From: Amycolatopsis sp. WQ 127309
GTDB lineage: Bacteria > Actinomycetota > Actinomycetes > Mycobacteriales > Pseudonocardiaceae
Direction of reading: 5' to 3'
NCBI RefSeq assembly: GCF_023023025.1
Contig: NZ_CP095481.1
Coordinates: 10,305,001 to 10,369,000, forward strand
Length of the DNA stretch: 64,000 nucleotides
Below, in pieces: positions 44,941 to 53,906 of the stretch. Made by a program: the position numbers and the translations under genes. Positions within the stretch are counted from its first letter, which is position 1; each line of letters opens with the position of its first letter. Below the pieces are notes generated by a model. That model was not told the DNA's origin, did not search any database, and saw nothing but the letters and a program-made list of their open reading frames with translations.

Positions 44941-45381
44941 GTGACGGAACGTCCCGCCCACATCGACGTGGACCGGTTGGCGGGCATCGACCCGGCGGCG
45001 GCCGACCAGCAGCTGAACGACAAGGTCGGGATGCAGCTGATCGAGGTGACACCCGAGCGGGTGGTCGGCACGATCCCGGTCGAGGGCAACCTCCAGCCCT
45101 ACGGCCTGCTGCACGGCGGCGCCAACGCCGTGCTCGCCGAGGCGCTGGGCTCCACGGTCGCCGCGCTGAACGCCGGCCCCGGCCGCGCCGCGATGGGCCT
45201 CGAGCTGTCCTGCACCCACCACCGGGCCGTCCGCTCGGGCAAGGTCACCGGGGTGGCGACGCCGCTGCACGTCGGCCGCGGCACCATCACCACCGAAATC
45301 GTCCTGACCGACGACGAGGGCCGCCGCACCTGCACCGCCCGGCTCACCTGCGTCGTCCGGGACCGCCCGCCGGGCTCCTGA
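44941..45381 (+). CDS. PaaI-family hotdog thioesterase
   Basis: A 146-residue hotdog-fold thioesterase. The motif GLLHGGANAVLAEALGSTVAAL (around residues 57-78) has the PaaI/YbgC-like HGG and catalytic Glu/Asp position, and ELSCTHHRAVRSGKVTG and RGTITTEIVLTDDEGR complete the fold. It should hydrolyse an acyl- or aryl-CoA. It is divergent from polA with a 62-base gap, and precedes the LysR gene by three bases. Confidence 0.88.
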   Translation: MTERPAHIDVDRLAGIDPAAADQQLNDKVGMQLIEVTPERVVGTIPVEGNLQPYGLLHGGANAVLAEALGSTVAALNAGPGRAAMGLELSCTHHRAVRSGKVTGVATPLHVGRGTITTEIVLTDDEGRRTCTARLTCVVRDRPPGS

Positions 45382-45384
45382 GCC

Positions 45385-46356
45385 GTGGACCTCGACATCG
45401 CCCAGGTGCGGGCGTTCACCGTCACCGCGGAGCTGCGGCACTTCGGCCGCGCCGCGCAGACGCTGTTCCTCACGCAGCAGGCGCTGTCGAAGCGGATCCG
45501 GAAGCTCGAAGACGCCCTGGCGGTGCCGTTGTTCCTGCGCACCAACCGGTCGGTCGAGCTGACCGCCGACGGTGAGCGGTTCCTGCCGCACGCGCTCGAG
45601 CTGCTGCGGGTGGCCGACGCCGCGGTCGCCGCGATGGGCGCCGACGACCGGCCGCTGCGCCTGGACGTCGTCGACTTCCGGCTCGCCCCGATGTTCCTGC
45701 TGCGCCGGCTCGCCGAGCGCGACCCGGCGCTGCGGATCGACCGGATCGCCGGCGGCGGGTTCGCGCACGCCGTCGAGCCGCTGCTGTCCGGGGAGCTGGA
45801 CGTCGCGGTCGGCCGGGTCACCGGGTTCGGCAAGCCGCTGCCGGACGAGCTGGAGCACCGGCCGATCCGGCTGGAACCGCTGGTCGCGCTGCTCGCCCCG
45901 GAACACCCGCTGGCCGTGCTGGACGTGCTGCCCCTCGACGAGCTGCGCGCCGACGGGATCTGGCTGCCGGGGCACGGCGGGGCCGCCGAATGGCAGTCGT
46001 ACGTGGCCGAGCTGTGCGGCACGTTCGGCGTGCCGATCGACGACTCCGGCGTCAGCTACGACCTGCGGCACACCCTCGAGCAGACGCGCTACGGCAAGCG
46101 GCGCGTCACCCTCGCCGGGGCGGACATGGAGCTGGCGCCCGACCTCGACCTGAAGGTGCTGCCGTTCGAGCCGTCGCCGCTGTTCCCGTGGTCGCTGGTC
46201 TGGCGGCGCGGGAAGGCGCGCCCGGCGCTGCGGCGGCTGCTGACGCTGGCCTGGCGCACCGGCCGCGAAGAGGACTGGTGCGCCTACGACCCGGACCGCG
46301 CCTGGCTGCCGGAAGGCGACCTCAGCGTCGCAACCGCGGTCCGAACCACGCGCTGA
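45385..46356 (+). CDS. LysR-family transcriptional regulator
   Basis: A 323-residue LysR regulator. N-terminal HTH: VRAFTVTAELRHFGRAAQTL, then LTQQALSKRIRKLEDALAV; the effector domain has LRLDVVDFRLAPMFLLRRL and HPLAVLDVLPLDELRADGIWLPG. GTG start lies three bases after the thioesterase stop. Its last 35 bases overlap the end of the convergent hydrolase gene (46322-46356), an antisense tail overlap. Target unknown; the adjacent hydrolase is a reasonable guess. Confidence 0.9.
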   Translation: MDLDIAQVRAFTVTAELRHFGRAAQTLFLTQQALSKRIRKLEDALAVPLFLRTNRSVELTADGERFLPHALELLRVADAAVAAMGADDRPLRLDVVDFRLAPMFLLRRLAERDPALRIDRIAGGGFAHAVEPLLSGELDVAVGRVTGFGKPLPDELEHRPIRLEPLVALLAPEHPLAVLDVLPLDELRADGIWLPGHGGAAEWQSYVAELCGTFGVPIDDSGVSYDLRHTLEQTRYGKRRVTLAGADMELAPDLDLKVLPFEPSPLFPWSLVWRRGKARPALRRLLTLAWRTGREEDWCAYDPDRAWLPEGDLSVATAVRTTR

Positions 46357-47134
46357 ACGCGGCGTCGACCCGGGCCGCGTCCGCGGTCTGCGGTGCGGCG
46401 TCGAGCCCCGGCGCCTCGGCGAACTCGTGCCCCATCCCGTCGATCGTCACCAGCTCGGCCCGGTCGCCGAGCCGGTCGCGCAGGGCCGCGGCGGGCTCGC
46501 GGACCGCGATGTCGTCGGCCGACCCGGCCACGATCAGCAGCGGCGCCGAGAGCTCGGCGGCCCGCCTGACGTAGTCGTGGTGCGCCGCGACCGCGTGGGA
46601 CCGCGCGCTCCACGGGTAGGTGACGTCGTAGACCCGCTCGTTGCGCCCGATGACCGGCGCCAGCTGGGCGACCGGGCTCACGATCGCGCCGGCGGCGACG
46701 TCGGCGTCTCCCCGGGCGAGCACCTCCAGGGCCACCAGCGAGCCGGCCGAGCCGCCGAAGACGCCCAGCGGGCCGTCGGCGCCGGGCAGCCGGTCGCGCA
46801 GCGCGGCGAGCGCCGCCGGGAACTCCCCCGCGGCCTGGTCGGTCACCGGCCCGAAGACGTTGAGGACGGCGTCCTCGCTCGCCAGCCGGAAGAGCTCGGC
46901 GGGCCCGCCCCCGGGCAGCCGCGCCCCGGTGAGCGGGAGCCCGAAGTACACCCGCCAGGCCTGCAGTCCCGCCATCGGCAGCGCCGCCGCCAGCGCGCGC
47001 TCGCTCGCGGGCGGCTCCATCAGGTGCCAGCCGGCCAGCAGCGCCGCCGGCGCGGCCGGATCCGCCGGCGGCAACGCCACGAACGGCACCCCCGCCGCGA
47101 CCCCTTCGACGACTTCGAGCTCCGCGATCCGCAT
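46322..47134 (-). CDS. Alpha/beta hydrolase
   Basis: A 270-residue alpha/beta hydrolase. The nucleophile motif is GVFGGSAGSLVALEV near residue 120, the acid lies in LLIVAGSADDIAVREP and the histidine in IDGMGHEFAEAPG. A small lid precedes the core. The ATG at 47132-47134 has SD AAGGGAGAA just upstream; longer reading would add unrelated residues. The 3' end overlaps the LysR gene by 35 bases. Substrate unknown; esters or lactones are usual. Confidence 0.85.
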   Translation of the reverse strand: MRIAELEVVEGVAAGVPFVALPPADPAAPAALLAGWHLMEPPASERALAAALPMAGLQAWRVYFGLPLTGARLPGGGPAELFRLASEDAVLNVFGPVTDQAAGEFPAALAALRDRLPGADGPLGVFGGSAGSLVALEVLARGDADVAAGAIVSPVAQLAPVIGRNERVYDVTYPWSARSHAVAAHHDYVRRAAELSAPLLIVAGSADDIAVREPAAALRDRLGDRAELVTIDGMGHEFAEAPGLDAAPQTADAARVDAAFSAWFGPRLRR

Positions 47135-47662
47135 CTGTTCTCCCTTGTTCTCCGGTCTGCGACCAGCGAACCGCGCAGCGGCGGGGGCGTCCAACAGCCG
47201 TTTCGACGCCGTCGACAACCGGTGGTTGTGACCGGAGTTCCCGGGCGGGAAGCCTTTCGGGCAGACCTGGGACGGGGGTGGTGCGCCGGGCCGGGCGAAC
47301 CGGACGTAAGGTGCATCCCGGCGACAGCGCCCGGTCCGTGCGGGGGAACAGCGGATCGCCTGGGAAACCGGCCACGCACCGTCCCGGGAAATGGGCGACG
47401 ACATACGGCGGAAACACGGCCGTCATCCATTCGTCCGGTGGACGTGGATAGTCGACTTCTCTGCGTGACCAGCACGACCTTGAAGCGAAACGTTGTTCGG
47501 CTTTTCGTGCAATTCGTGTCGGTTGCGATCGTCACGATGTGGACACAGAGTAGTGAGGCCGCCTGTGCACATGACGGGCGAGAGGGATATCTTCCTGCCC
47601 TAACCTAGCCCCTGTGTCGGGGGCAACGCCTACCGGCGGTGGTTGGTCATGGGAGGTAGTCG
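47135..47662. promoter_or_regulatory. Intergenic region upstream of livJ
   Basis: 528 bases without a supported gene between two divergent genes. It contains a short inverted repeat ACAACC-GGT-GGTTGT at 47215-47229, and toward livJ a less GC-rich stretch (47440-47560) with TTGAAGCG and TTGCGATCG elements that could serve as -35 boxes. I cannot choose a promoter with confidence. A livJ leader of some length is likely, since the last 60 bases before the GTG contain a CTGTGTCGGGGGC run and the SD GGGAGG. Confidence 0.35.
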
Positions 47663-48829
47663 GTGTCAGGAGTGCGTTTTGGACGGGTCCTCGCCCTCGC
47701 GGCGGCGACGTCGCTTGCGCTGGCGGGCTGTGCCGGCGGCAGCAGCTCGTCGGGCAGCGGTGACGGCAGCACGCTGAAGATCGGGTTCATGGGCGACCTG
47801 ACCGGGGAGAACTCCGGGATCGTGATCCCGCCCAACAACGGCGCCAAGCTCGCGATCGACGAGTACAACGCCACGAATCCTTCGGTGAAGCTCGAGCTGA
47901 AGAACTACGACAGCCAGGGCAAGCCGGAGCAGGCCACCTCGCTGGTGCAGACCGCGATCGGCACGGACAAGATCACCGCGCTGATCGGCCCGGCCTTCTC
48001 CGGTGAGTCGAAGGCCGTCGGCGGCGTCCTCGAGCAGGGCAAGGTCCCGAGCGTGTCGCCGTCGGCGACCAACCCGGGTCTGGCCGCGAACGGCTGGAAG
48101 TACTGGCACCGCGTCGTCGCGAACGACAACGACCAGGGTCCCGGCATCGCGAACTTCCTCATCACGGCGAAGTCGCCGAAGAACGCGTACGTCCTCTCGG
48201 ACGACCAGGAGTACAGCGTCGGCCTGGCCGACGCGTTCGAGAAGACCTTCAAGGACAAGGGCATCACGACCGAGCGCGACAAGTTCGCCAAGGACGCGTC
48301 GGACTACTCCTCGACCGTCCAGAAGGTCAAGGCGGCCAACCCGGACGTCATCACCTACGGCGGTTACTACGCCCAGGCCGGCCGGCTGCTCAAGCAGCTC
48401 CGCGACGGCGGCGTGAAGGCCGTCTTCGCCACCGGTGACGGTTCGCTCGACCCGCAGCTGGTCTCGGGCGCGGGTGCCGCGGCCGCCGAAGGCGCCGTCG
48501 TCGGCTGCCCCTGCAACATCCCCGACGCGGGTGCCCCGGGCAACGAGTTCGCCACCAAGTACAAGGCGAAGTTCAACGTCGACCCGGCGATCTACGCGAC
48601 CGAGGGCTACGACGCCGCGACCGCCATCATCAACGCGGTCAAGGCGGGCAACACCACCGGCGAGAAGATCAACGACTTCCTGAAGACCGAGGACTTCAAG
48701 GGCGCGTCGAAGCAGATCAAGTTCAAGGACAACGGCGAGCCGCAGACCAACGCGATCTACGTGTACCAGGTCGTGGGCGGGGTCATCAAGAACCTCGGCG
48801 CCTCGACCGAAGCCAAGATCACCGGCTGA
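47663..48829 (+). CDS. livJ: Branched-chain amino acid ABC transporter substrate-binding lipoprotein
   Basis: A 388-residue periplasmic-type binding protein anchored by lipid. Lipobox LALAGC lies at residues 17-22, then a Ser/Gly linker (GGSSSSGSGDG). The Peripla_BP_6 core begins LKIGFMGDLTGENSG and contains LIGPAFSGESKAVG, SVSPSATNPGL, AYVLSDDQEYSVGLAD, FATGDGSLDPQL and YATEGYDAATAII. It captures Leu/Ile/Val or related solutes for LivHMGF. GTG start 47663 has SD GGGAGG. A strong hairpin at 48854-48891 separates it from livH, consistent with higher expression of the binding protein. Confidence 0.95.
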   Translation: MSGVRFGRVLALAAATSLALAGCAGGSSSSGSGDGSTLKIGFMGDLTGENSGIVIPPNNGAKLAIDEYNATNPSVKLELKNYDSQGKPEQATSLVQTAIGTDKITALIGPAFSGESKAVGGVLEQGKVPSVSPSATNPGLAANGWKYWHRVVANDNDQGPGIANFLITAKSPKNAYVLSDDQEYSVGLADAFEKTFKDKGITTERDKFAKDASDYSSTVQKVKAANPDVITYGGYYAQAGRLLKQLRDGGVKAVFATGDGSLDPQLVSGAGAAAAEGAVVGCPCNIPDAGAPGNEFATKYKAKFNVDPAIYATEGYDAATAIINAVKAGNTTGEKINDFLKTEDFKGASKQIKFKDNGEPQTNAIYVYQVVGGVIKNLGASTEAKITG

Positions 48830-48853
48830 CGGAGCGGTAGAAACACCTAACGG

Positions 48854-48891
48854 GAGCGGGGGCGCTGTGGTCGGCCACAGCACCCCCGCTC
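48854..48891 (+). terminator. Intercistronic hairpin between livJ and livH
   Basis: Arms GAGCGGGGGCGCTGTGG and CCACAGCACCCCCGCTC pair over 17 bases with one mismatch and a TCGG loop, starting 25 bases after the livJ stop. In liv operons such a structure usually lowers transcription into livH or protects livJ mRNA. There is no U-run. Confidence 0.65.
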
Positions 48892-48941
48892 TCCGCCAAT
48901 GTGGCGACCATCCTCGCCCCGTCAGGTAAGGCAACTACGTC

Positions 48942-49904
48942 ATGTTCCAAGATCTGCAGAGCCAGTTTCTGGGCAGCACCATCGGCGGCCTGGTAGCCGG
49001 CTCCATCTACGCGCTCATCGCCCTGGGCTACACGATGGTCTACGGCGTGCTGCGGCTGATCAACTTCGCGCACTCCGAAATCTTCATGATCGGGACGATG
49101 ACGTCCCTGTTCATCCTCATCACGATCGCGCCGGCGGCGCCGTTCACGATCTTCTCGATGATCGGCATCCTGATCCTGCTCATCGTCGTCTCGGCGCTCG
49201 TGTCGGGCGGTTCGGCGATCGTGCTGGAGCAGGTCGCCTACCGGCCGCTGCGCAAGAAGGGCGCGACCCGGCTCGCCGCCCTGATCTCGGCCATCGGCGC
49301 GTCGCTGTTCCTGCAGGAGCTGTTCGCGCTCATCGTCATCCCGGACGTCTTCGGCAAGTCCGGCCGCGTGCAGCAGTCCGCGCCCCGGTTCATCCCGCAC
49401 GAGGAACTGTTCCGCATCGGCAACGGCGTCGTGCGCACCGACCACGTCTTCGTCATCATCGGCGCGGTCATCGTGATGGTCGTGCTCGACCAGCTGGTGC
49501 GCCGCACCCGGATCGGCCGCGGTATCCGCGCCACCGCGCAGGACCCCGAGGCCGCCGTCCTGATGGGCGTGAGCATCGACCGGATCGTCCGCATCACCTT
49601 CCTGCTCGGCGGGGCCATGGCCGGCGTCGCCGCCGCCCTGTTCGTCATGGAATACGAAAACACCGACTACCGCATCGGGTTCCTGCTCGGCATCAAGGCG
49701 TTCACCGCCGCCGTGCTCGGCGGTATCGGCAACCTGCGCGGCGCCCTGCTGGGCGGGATCGTGCTGGGCCTGGTCGAGAACTGGAGCTCCATCTTCCTGG
49801 GCTCGGCCTGGAAGGACGTCACCGCTTTCGTGATCCTGGTGCTCGTGCTCATGTTCCGGCCCACCGGCATTCTCGGTGAATCGCTGCAGCGGGCACGCGT
49901 ATGA
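48942..49904 (+). CDS. livH: Branched-chain amino acid ABC transporter permease LivH
   Basis: A 320-residue permease with about eight helices. LivH landmarks include GGLVAGSIYALIALGYTMVYG, NFAHSEIFMIGTM and the conserved loop RATAQDPEAAVLMGVSIDRI (the EAA-like coupling motif A-x-D-x-E-A-A-x-L-M-G). LGGIGNLRGALLGGIVLG near the end is typical. It overlaps livM (ATGA). The region before it holds a hairpin that follows livJ. Confidence 0.95.
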   Translation: MFQDLQSQFLGSTIGGLVAGSIYALIALGYTMVYGVLRLINFAHSEIFMIGTMTSLFILITIAPAAPFTIFSMIGILILLIVVSALVSGGSAIVLEQVAYRPLRKKGATRLAALISAIGASLFLQELFALIVIPDVFGKSGRVQQSAPRFIPHEELFRIGNGVVRTDHVFVIIGAVIVMVVLDQLVRRTRIGRGIRATAQDPEAAVLMGVSIDRIVRITFLLGGAMAGVAAALFVMEYENTDYRIGFLLGIKAFTAAVLGGIGNLRGALLGGIVLGLVENWSSIFLGSAWKDVTAFVILVLVLMFRPTGILGESLQRARV

Positions 49905-51028
49905 AAGGCGACGAAGTGGTAGACGGAAACGAATCGCCGGCCCGCCGGAGGTTCCACCCGATCGACGGCACCCGGGACTGGTGGGCCGACGCGCCCCAGT
50001 GGCAGCGCTACGGCGTCTACCTGCTGGTGATCGTGTTCGCGCTGATCCTGCCCGCGCCGTGGATCGGCTCGTTCATGTCCCCGGACTCGGACTGGACGAC
50101 GGTCCTGATCTTCCCGATCGGGACGTACATCCTGCTGGCGGTCGGCCTCAACATCGTGGTCGGCCACGCCGGCATGCTGGACCTCGGGTACGTCGCGTTC
50201 TTCGCGATCGGCGCCTACACGTGGGCGGCGATCGGCACGAAGTACGGCTGGTCGTTCTGGCCCACGGTGGTGCTCGGCATCTTCCTGGCCTCGGTGTCCG
50301 GCGTCATCCTCGGCGCCCCGACACTACGGCTACGGGGTGACTATCTGGCTATCGTCACCCTGGGCTTCGGCGAGATCGTCCGGATCACCGCGAACAACAC
50401 CGACGCCATCGGCGGCGCGCGCGGCATCACGAACGTCCCGCACCCGGAGCCGCTGTTCGGCATGGAGTTCTTCCTCGACCCGGCGCCGTACTACTACCTG
50501 ATGCTGTTCGCGATCGTGCTCGTCGTCGTCTTCTCGATCCGGCTCAACAAGAGCCGCGTCGGGCGGGCGTGGGCGGCGATCCGCGAGGACGAGGACGCGG
50601 CCGAGCTGATGGGCGTGCCGACGTTCAAGTTCAAGCTGCTCGCCTTCGCCATCGGCGCCATGATCGGTGGCTTCGCCGGCACGATCTACGCGAGCAAGGC
50701 GGTCTTCGTCGAGCCGAACAACTTCCCGTTCATCCTGTCCGCGACCATCCTGGCCGCGGTCGTGCTGGGCGGGGCGGGCAACCTGCCGGGCGTCATCCTC
50801 GGCGCGTTCGTCGTCGCGTGGCTGCCCGAGCGGTTCCGGGACTTCGCCGACTACCGCATCTTCGTCTTCGGCGCCGTGCTGGTGCTGATGATGGCGCTGC
50901 GGCCGGAAGGCATCCTGCCGTCCCGGCAGCGGAAGGCCGAACTACGGGAAGGAACCGGCGGCATGGGCGCGATGGGTGCCGAAGTGGCCGGCCCCGACTC
51001 CGAGGCGTCGGCGGAGGTGACCAAGTGA
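49901..51028 (+). CDS. livM: Branched-chain amino acid ABC transporter permease LivM
   Basis: A 375-residue permease. A hydrophilic N-terminus of about 35 residues precedes helices such as VYLLVIVFALILPAPWIGSF and TYILLAVGLNIVVGHAGMLDLG. LGAPTLRLRGDYLAIVTLGFGEIVRI and AIREDEDAAELMGV are the LivM and EAA signatures. The 45-residue C-terminus is hydrophilic. It pairs with LivH in the membrane. Start ATG 49901 shares ATGA with the livH stop; its stop shares GTGA with livG. Confidence 0.95.
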   Translation: MKGDEVVDGNESPARRRFHPIDGTRDWWADAPQWQRYGVYLLVIVFALILPAPWIGSFMSPDSDWTTVLIFPIGTYILLAVGLNIVVGHAGMLDLGYVAFFAIGAYTWAAIGTKYGWSFWPTVVLGIFLASVSGVILGAPTLRLRGDYLAIVTLGFGEIVRITANNTDAIGGARGITNVPHPEPLFGMEFFLDPAPYYYLMLFAIVLVVVFSIRLNKSRVGRAWAAIREDEDAAELMGVPTFKFKLLAFAIGAMIGGFAGTIYASKAVFVEPNNFPFILSATILAAVVLGGAGNLPGVILGAFVVAWLPERFRDFADYRIFVFGAVLVLMMALRPEGILPSRQRKAELREGTGGMGAMGAEVAGPDSEASAEVTK

Positions 51029-51798
51029 GCCCCTTGCTCGAGTTCGACAACGTGACCATGCGGTTCGGCGGCGTCACCGCCCTGCGCGAGGTCAACATCA
51101 GCATCAACGAGGGCGAGATCTTCGCCCTCATCGGCCCGAACGGCGCCGGCAAGACCACGGTGTTCAACGTGGTCACCGGCGTCTACTCGCCGACCGAGGG
51201 CGAGGTCCGCTTCGACGGCGACCGCATCGACGGCATGAAGCGGTTCAAGGTCGCCAAGCGCGGCGTCGCCCGGACGTTCCAGAACATCCGGCTGTTCCAC
51301 AACATGTCGGCGCTGGAGAACGTCATGGTGGGCGCGGACGCGCACCACAAGACGGGCGCCATCGGCGCGGTGCTCGGCCTGCCGACGCACCGCAAGGAAG
51401 AGAAGCACGGCCGGGACCGGGCGCGTGAGCTGCTCGACTTCGTCGGCATCGGCCGGGTCGAGCACCACGTCGCGAAGAACCTCTCCTACGGCGACCAGCG
51501 CCGGCTGGAGATCGCGCGGGCGCTCGCGACCGACCCGAAGCTGCTGCTGCTCGACGAACCGGCCGCGGGCATGAACCCGGCGGAGAAGATCGCCCTGCAG
51601 GAGCTGATCCGCAAGATCCGCGACGACGGCCGCACCGTGCTGCTGATCGAGCACGACATGGGCCTGGTCATGCACATCAGCGACCGGCTGGCCGTGCTGG
51701 ACTTCGGCCAGAAGATCGCAGAAGGGCTGCCGCACGAGGTGCAGAACAACCAGAAGGTGATCGAGGCGTATCTGGGGGTGTCCGAAGATGCTTCTTGA
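51025..51798 (+). CDS. livG: Branched-chain amino acid ABC transporter ATPase LivG
   Basis: A 257-residue ATPase. Walker [17 protein letters not shown]-loop TFQNIRLFHNMS, signature KNLSYGDQRRLEIARAL, Walker B LLLLDEPAAGMNP and H-loop VLLIEHDMGLVM are all intact. The LSYGDQ signature and the insertion around VGADAHHKTGA are typical of LivG. GTG start shares GTGA with livM. Overlaps livF by 11 bases. Confidence 0.96.
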   Translation: MSPLLEFDNVTMRFGGVTALREVNISINEGEIFALIGPNGAGKTTVFNVVTGVYSPTEGEVRFDGDRIDGMKRFKVAKRGVARTFQNIRLFHNMSALENVMVGADAHHKTGAIGAVLGLPTHRKEEKHGRDRARELLDFVGIGRVEHHVAKNLSYGDQRRLEIARALATDPKLLLLDEPAAGMNPAEKIALQELIRKIRDDGRTVLLIEHDMGLVMHISDRLAVLDFGQKIAEGLPHEVQNNQKVIEAYLGVSEDAS

Positions 51799-52501
51799 GG
51801 TCGAGGACATCAACGTCCACTACGGGAAGATCGCCGCCCTCAAGGGCATGAGCATCCAGGTCGACGAGGGCGAGATCGTCTCCCTCATCGGGGCCAACGG
51901 CGCCGGCAAGACCACGACGCTCAAGACGATCTCCGGCCTCCGCCCGCTGACCAGCGGCCGGATCGTGTTCAACGGCCAGGACATCTCGAAGACCCCGGGG
52001 CACAAGCGCGTGCTGCTCGGGATCGGCCAGTCGCCGGAAGGCCGGGGCGTGTTCCCCGGCATGACGGTGCAGGAGAACCTCCTGATGGGTGCCTACACCC
52101 GCAAGGACGAGCTCCAGGGCGACCTCGACGAGGTCTACGAGCTGTTCCCCCGGCTCAACGAGCGCAAGACGCAGTTCGGCGGCACGATGTCGGGCGGCGA
52201 GCAGCAGATGATCGCCATCGGCCGCGCGCTGATGACGAAGCCCAAGGTGCTGCTGCTCGACGAGCCGTCGATGGGCCTGGCGCCGATGCTGATCGCGCAG
52301 ATCTTCGACATCATCCGCGAGATCAACAAGCGCGGCACCACGGTGCTGCTGGTCGAGCAGAACGCCCAGCAGGCGCTGAAGCTGTCGGACCGCGCGTACG
52401 TGCTCGAGACGGGCCGTGTGGTCCAGAGCGCCCGCGGGGCCGACCTGCTGAACGACCCGAAGGTGCGGGCTGCCTACCTCGGTGGCGACCTCGGCGTCTG
52501 A
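51788..52501 (+). CDS. livF: Branched-chain amino acid ABC transporter ATPase LivF
   Basis: A 237-residue ATPase. Walker [18 protein letters not shown]-loop GIGQSPEGRGVFPGMTVQE, signature GGTMSGGEQQMIAIGRAL, Walker B VLLLDEPSMGLAP and H-loop VLLVEQNAQQAL. These are the usual LivF forms (E-Q-N instead of E-H-D). Last gene of the livJHMGF set; a strong hairpin terminator follows 14 bases after its stop. Confidence 0.96.
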   Translation: MLLEVEDINVHYGKIAALKGMSIQVDEGEIVSLIGANGAGKTTTLKTISGLRPLTSGRIVFNGQDISKTPGHKRVLLGIGQSPEGRGVFPGMTVQENLLMGAYTRKDELQGDLDEVYELFPRLNERKTQFGGTMSGGEQQMIAIGRALMTKPKVLLLDEPSMGLAPMLIAQIFDIIREINKRGTTVLLVEQNAQQALKLSDRAYVLETGRVVQSARGADLLNDPKVRAAYLGGDLGV

Positions 52502-52514
52502 GAGTGTTTTTTGG

Positions 52515-52543
52515 GGGGCCCGGCTTCGTGCCGGGCCCCTTTT
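52515..52543. terminator. Bidirectional terminator between livF and the lipoprotein gene
   Basis: Perfect 10-bp stem GGGGCCCGGC / GCCGGGCCCC with a TTCGT loop, flanked by TTTTTT on the left and TTTTCTC on the right. It ends livF transcripts on the plus strand (T-run after the stem) and the convergent lipoprotein gene transcript on the minus strand (A/T flank on the other side). Confidence 0.85.
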
Positions 52544-52544
52544 C

Positions 52545-53084
52545 TCACAGCTTGATGTCGGTGCCGTTGACGTTCTTCATGTCGGTGATGGTGGGGCCGC
52601 CGAAGGCCCTGACGCTCATCGGCTTCCGGTCCTTCGGGATGTCCCAGTAGAGGTCGAACTCGACGCGCACGCTGTGCCCGAGGTCGAACTGGGCGGGCTG
52701 ACGCTTGATCAGCATGGCCTGCTCGTCCGGCGGGTGGGTGGCGCCCTGGTCGTCGACGAGCAGCTGGCGCATCGTGTCGAACAGGACGCTCGAGGTGCCG
52801 GTGTTGGTCACGACGAGCCGCAGCCGCACGTACTGGCCCTTGGCGGGCATTTCGGTGTGGCTGCCGGTGATGCTGGGCAGCCCCGCGGCGAAGCCGATCA
52901 GGTCGAACTCGGTGTCGCCGTTCTTCGCGGGCGGCACCTTGAGCGCGGTCTCGTCCGGCCGCACCTGACGCGGCGGCAGCTCGTAGGTCGTCGGCGCGGG
53001 GGCGCTCGGTTCGGCGGCGGTGCAGCCCGCCGTCAGTCCCAGCACCAGTCCCAGGACGACGAAGGCCGGCAGGCGGAGTTTCAC
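52545..53084 (-). CDS. Lipoprotein with DUF4352-like domain
   Basis: A 179-residue exported lipoprotein. Signal and lipobox LGLTAGC at residues 15-21, then a Pro/Ala linker. Residues 60-170 form an immunoglobulin-like beta-sandwich of the DUF4352 type (GQYVRLRLVVTNTGTSSVLFD, QLLVDDQGATHPPDEQ, VRVEFDLYWDIPKD). Function unknown; such domains often modulate an envelope or secreted partner. It is convergent with livF. Confidence 0.75.
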   Translation of the reverse strand: MKLRLPAFVVLGLVLGLTAGCTAAEPSAPAPTTYELPPRQVRPDETALKVPPAKNGDTEFDLIGFAAGLPSITGSHTEMPAKGQYVRLRLVVTNTGTSSVLFDTMRQLLVDDQGATHPPDEQAMLIKRQPAQFDLGHSVRVEFDLYWDIPKDRKPMSVRAFGGPTITDMKNVNGTDIKL

Positions 53085-53117
53085 TCACGTGATTCTGCCT
53101 GCCGGCCGCCGTCGTTT

Positions 53118-53732
53118 CTAGGTCCCGATGCTCTCCACGACCGCCTCGGCGACGGCCTTCATCGTGGTCCGGCGGTCCATCGCGGTGCGCTGGATCCACC
53201 GGAAGGCATCCGGCTCGGTCAAGCCCTGCCGGCTCATCAGCAGGCCCTTGGCGCGGTCGATGACCTTCCGCGTCTCGAGCCGGTCGGTGAGGCCGGCGAC
53301 CTCCGCTTCGAGGGCCTGCAGCTCGGAGAACCGGCTGACGGCGAGCTCGATGGCCGGCACGAGGTCACGCTTCGCGAACGGCTTGACGAGGTAGGCCATG
53401 GTGCCCGCGTCCCGCGCCCGTTCGACGAGGTCACGCTGGCTGAAGGCGGTCAGGATCACCACGGGCGCGATCCGATCGCCGGTGATCTTCGACGCGGCCT
53501 CGATGCCGTCGAGCTTGGGCATCTTGACGTCGAGGATCACGAGGTCGGGCTTGAGATCGGTGGCCAGCGCGATGGCCTGTTCGCCATCCCCTGCCTCACC
53601 GACGACCTCGTAACCCTCTTCACGCAGCATTTCGACGAGGTCCAGCCGGATGAGCGCCTCGTCCTCCGCAACGAGCACCCGACGCTGCGGCACGGTGGCG
53701 GCACCGTTGGCCTCGGTAGCCTGATCGGTCAC
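53118..53732 (-). CDS. pdtaR: ANTAR-domain response regulator (PdtaR-like)
   Basis: A 204-residue response regulator with an RNA-binding output. The receiver domain has VAEDEALIRLDLVEML, the phosphoacceptor Asp in LVILDVKMPKLDG, T in VILTAFSQR and K in AYLVKPFAKRDL. A coiled-coil linker leads to an ANTAR domain (RKVIDRAKGLLMSRQGLTEPD...RWIQRTAM), which binds two-hairpin RNA targets and antiterminates transcription. Its partner kinase PdtaS is not in the window. GTG 53730-53732 gives the normal start. Order beside polA/rpsA resembles Rv1626 in mycobacteria. Confidence 0.93.
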   Translation of the reverse strand: MTDQATEANGAATVPQRRVLVAEDEALIRLDLVEMLREEGYEVVGEAGDGEQAIALATDLKPDLVILDVKMPKLDGIEAASKITGDRIAPVVILTAFSQRDLVERARDAGTMAYLVKPFAKRDLVPAIELAVSRFSELQALEAEVAGLTDRLETRKVIDRAKGLLMSRQGLTEPDAFRWIQRTAMDRRTTMKAVAEAVVESIGT

Positions 53733-53906
53733 CGGGGTCCTCCTGAAGACTCGGCGGAACGTTCGATTTCGCGGCGTTCCGCGAAGCCTGAAGCCTACCG
53801 GGAACGATCCAGTCGAAGAGATGGCGTTCACCACGTAGTGGCGGGCGCGACACCCCGCCCCCGACCACGCCCCGCGTGCGGTGATCCCGTAGAGTCACCA
53901 TGCCAA

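Noticed and set aside
42140..44944. 934-codon frame antisense to polA
   Set aside because: The opposite strand encodes complete DNA polymerase I motifs; this is a GC-driven shadow.
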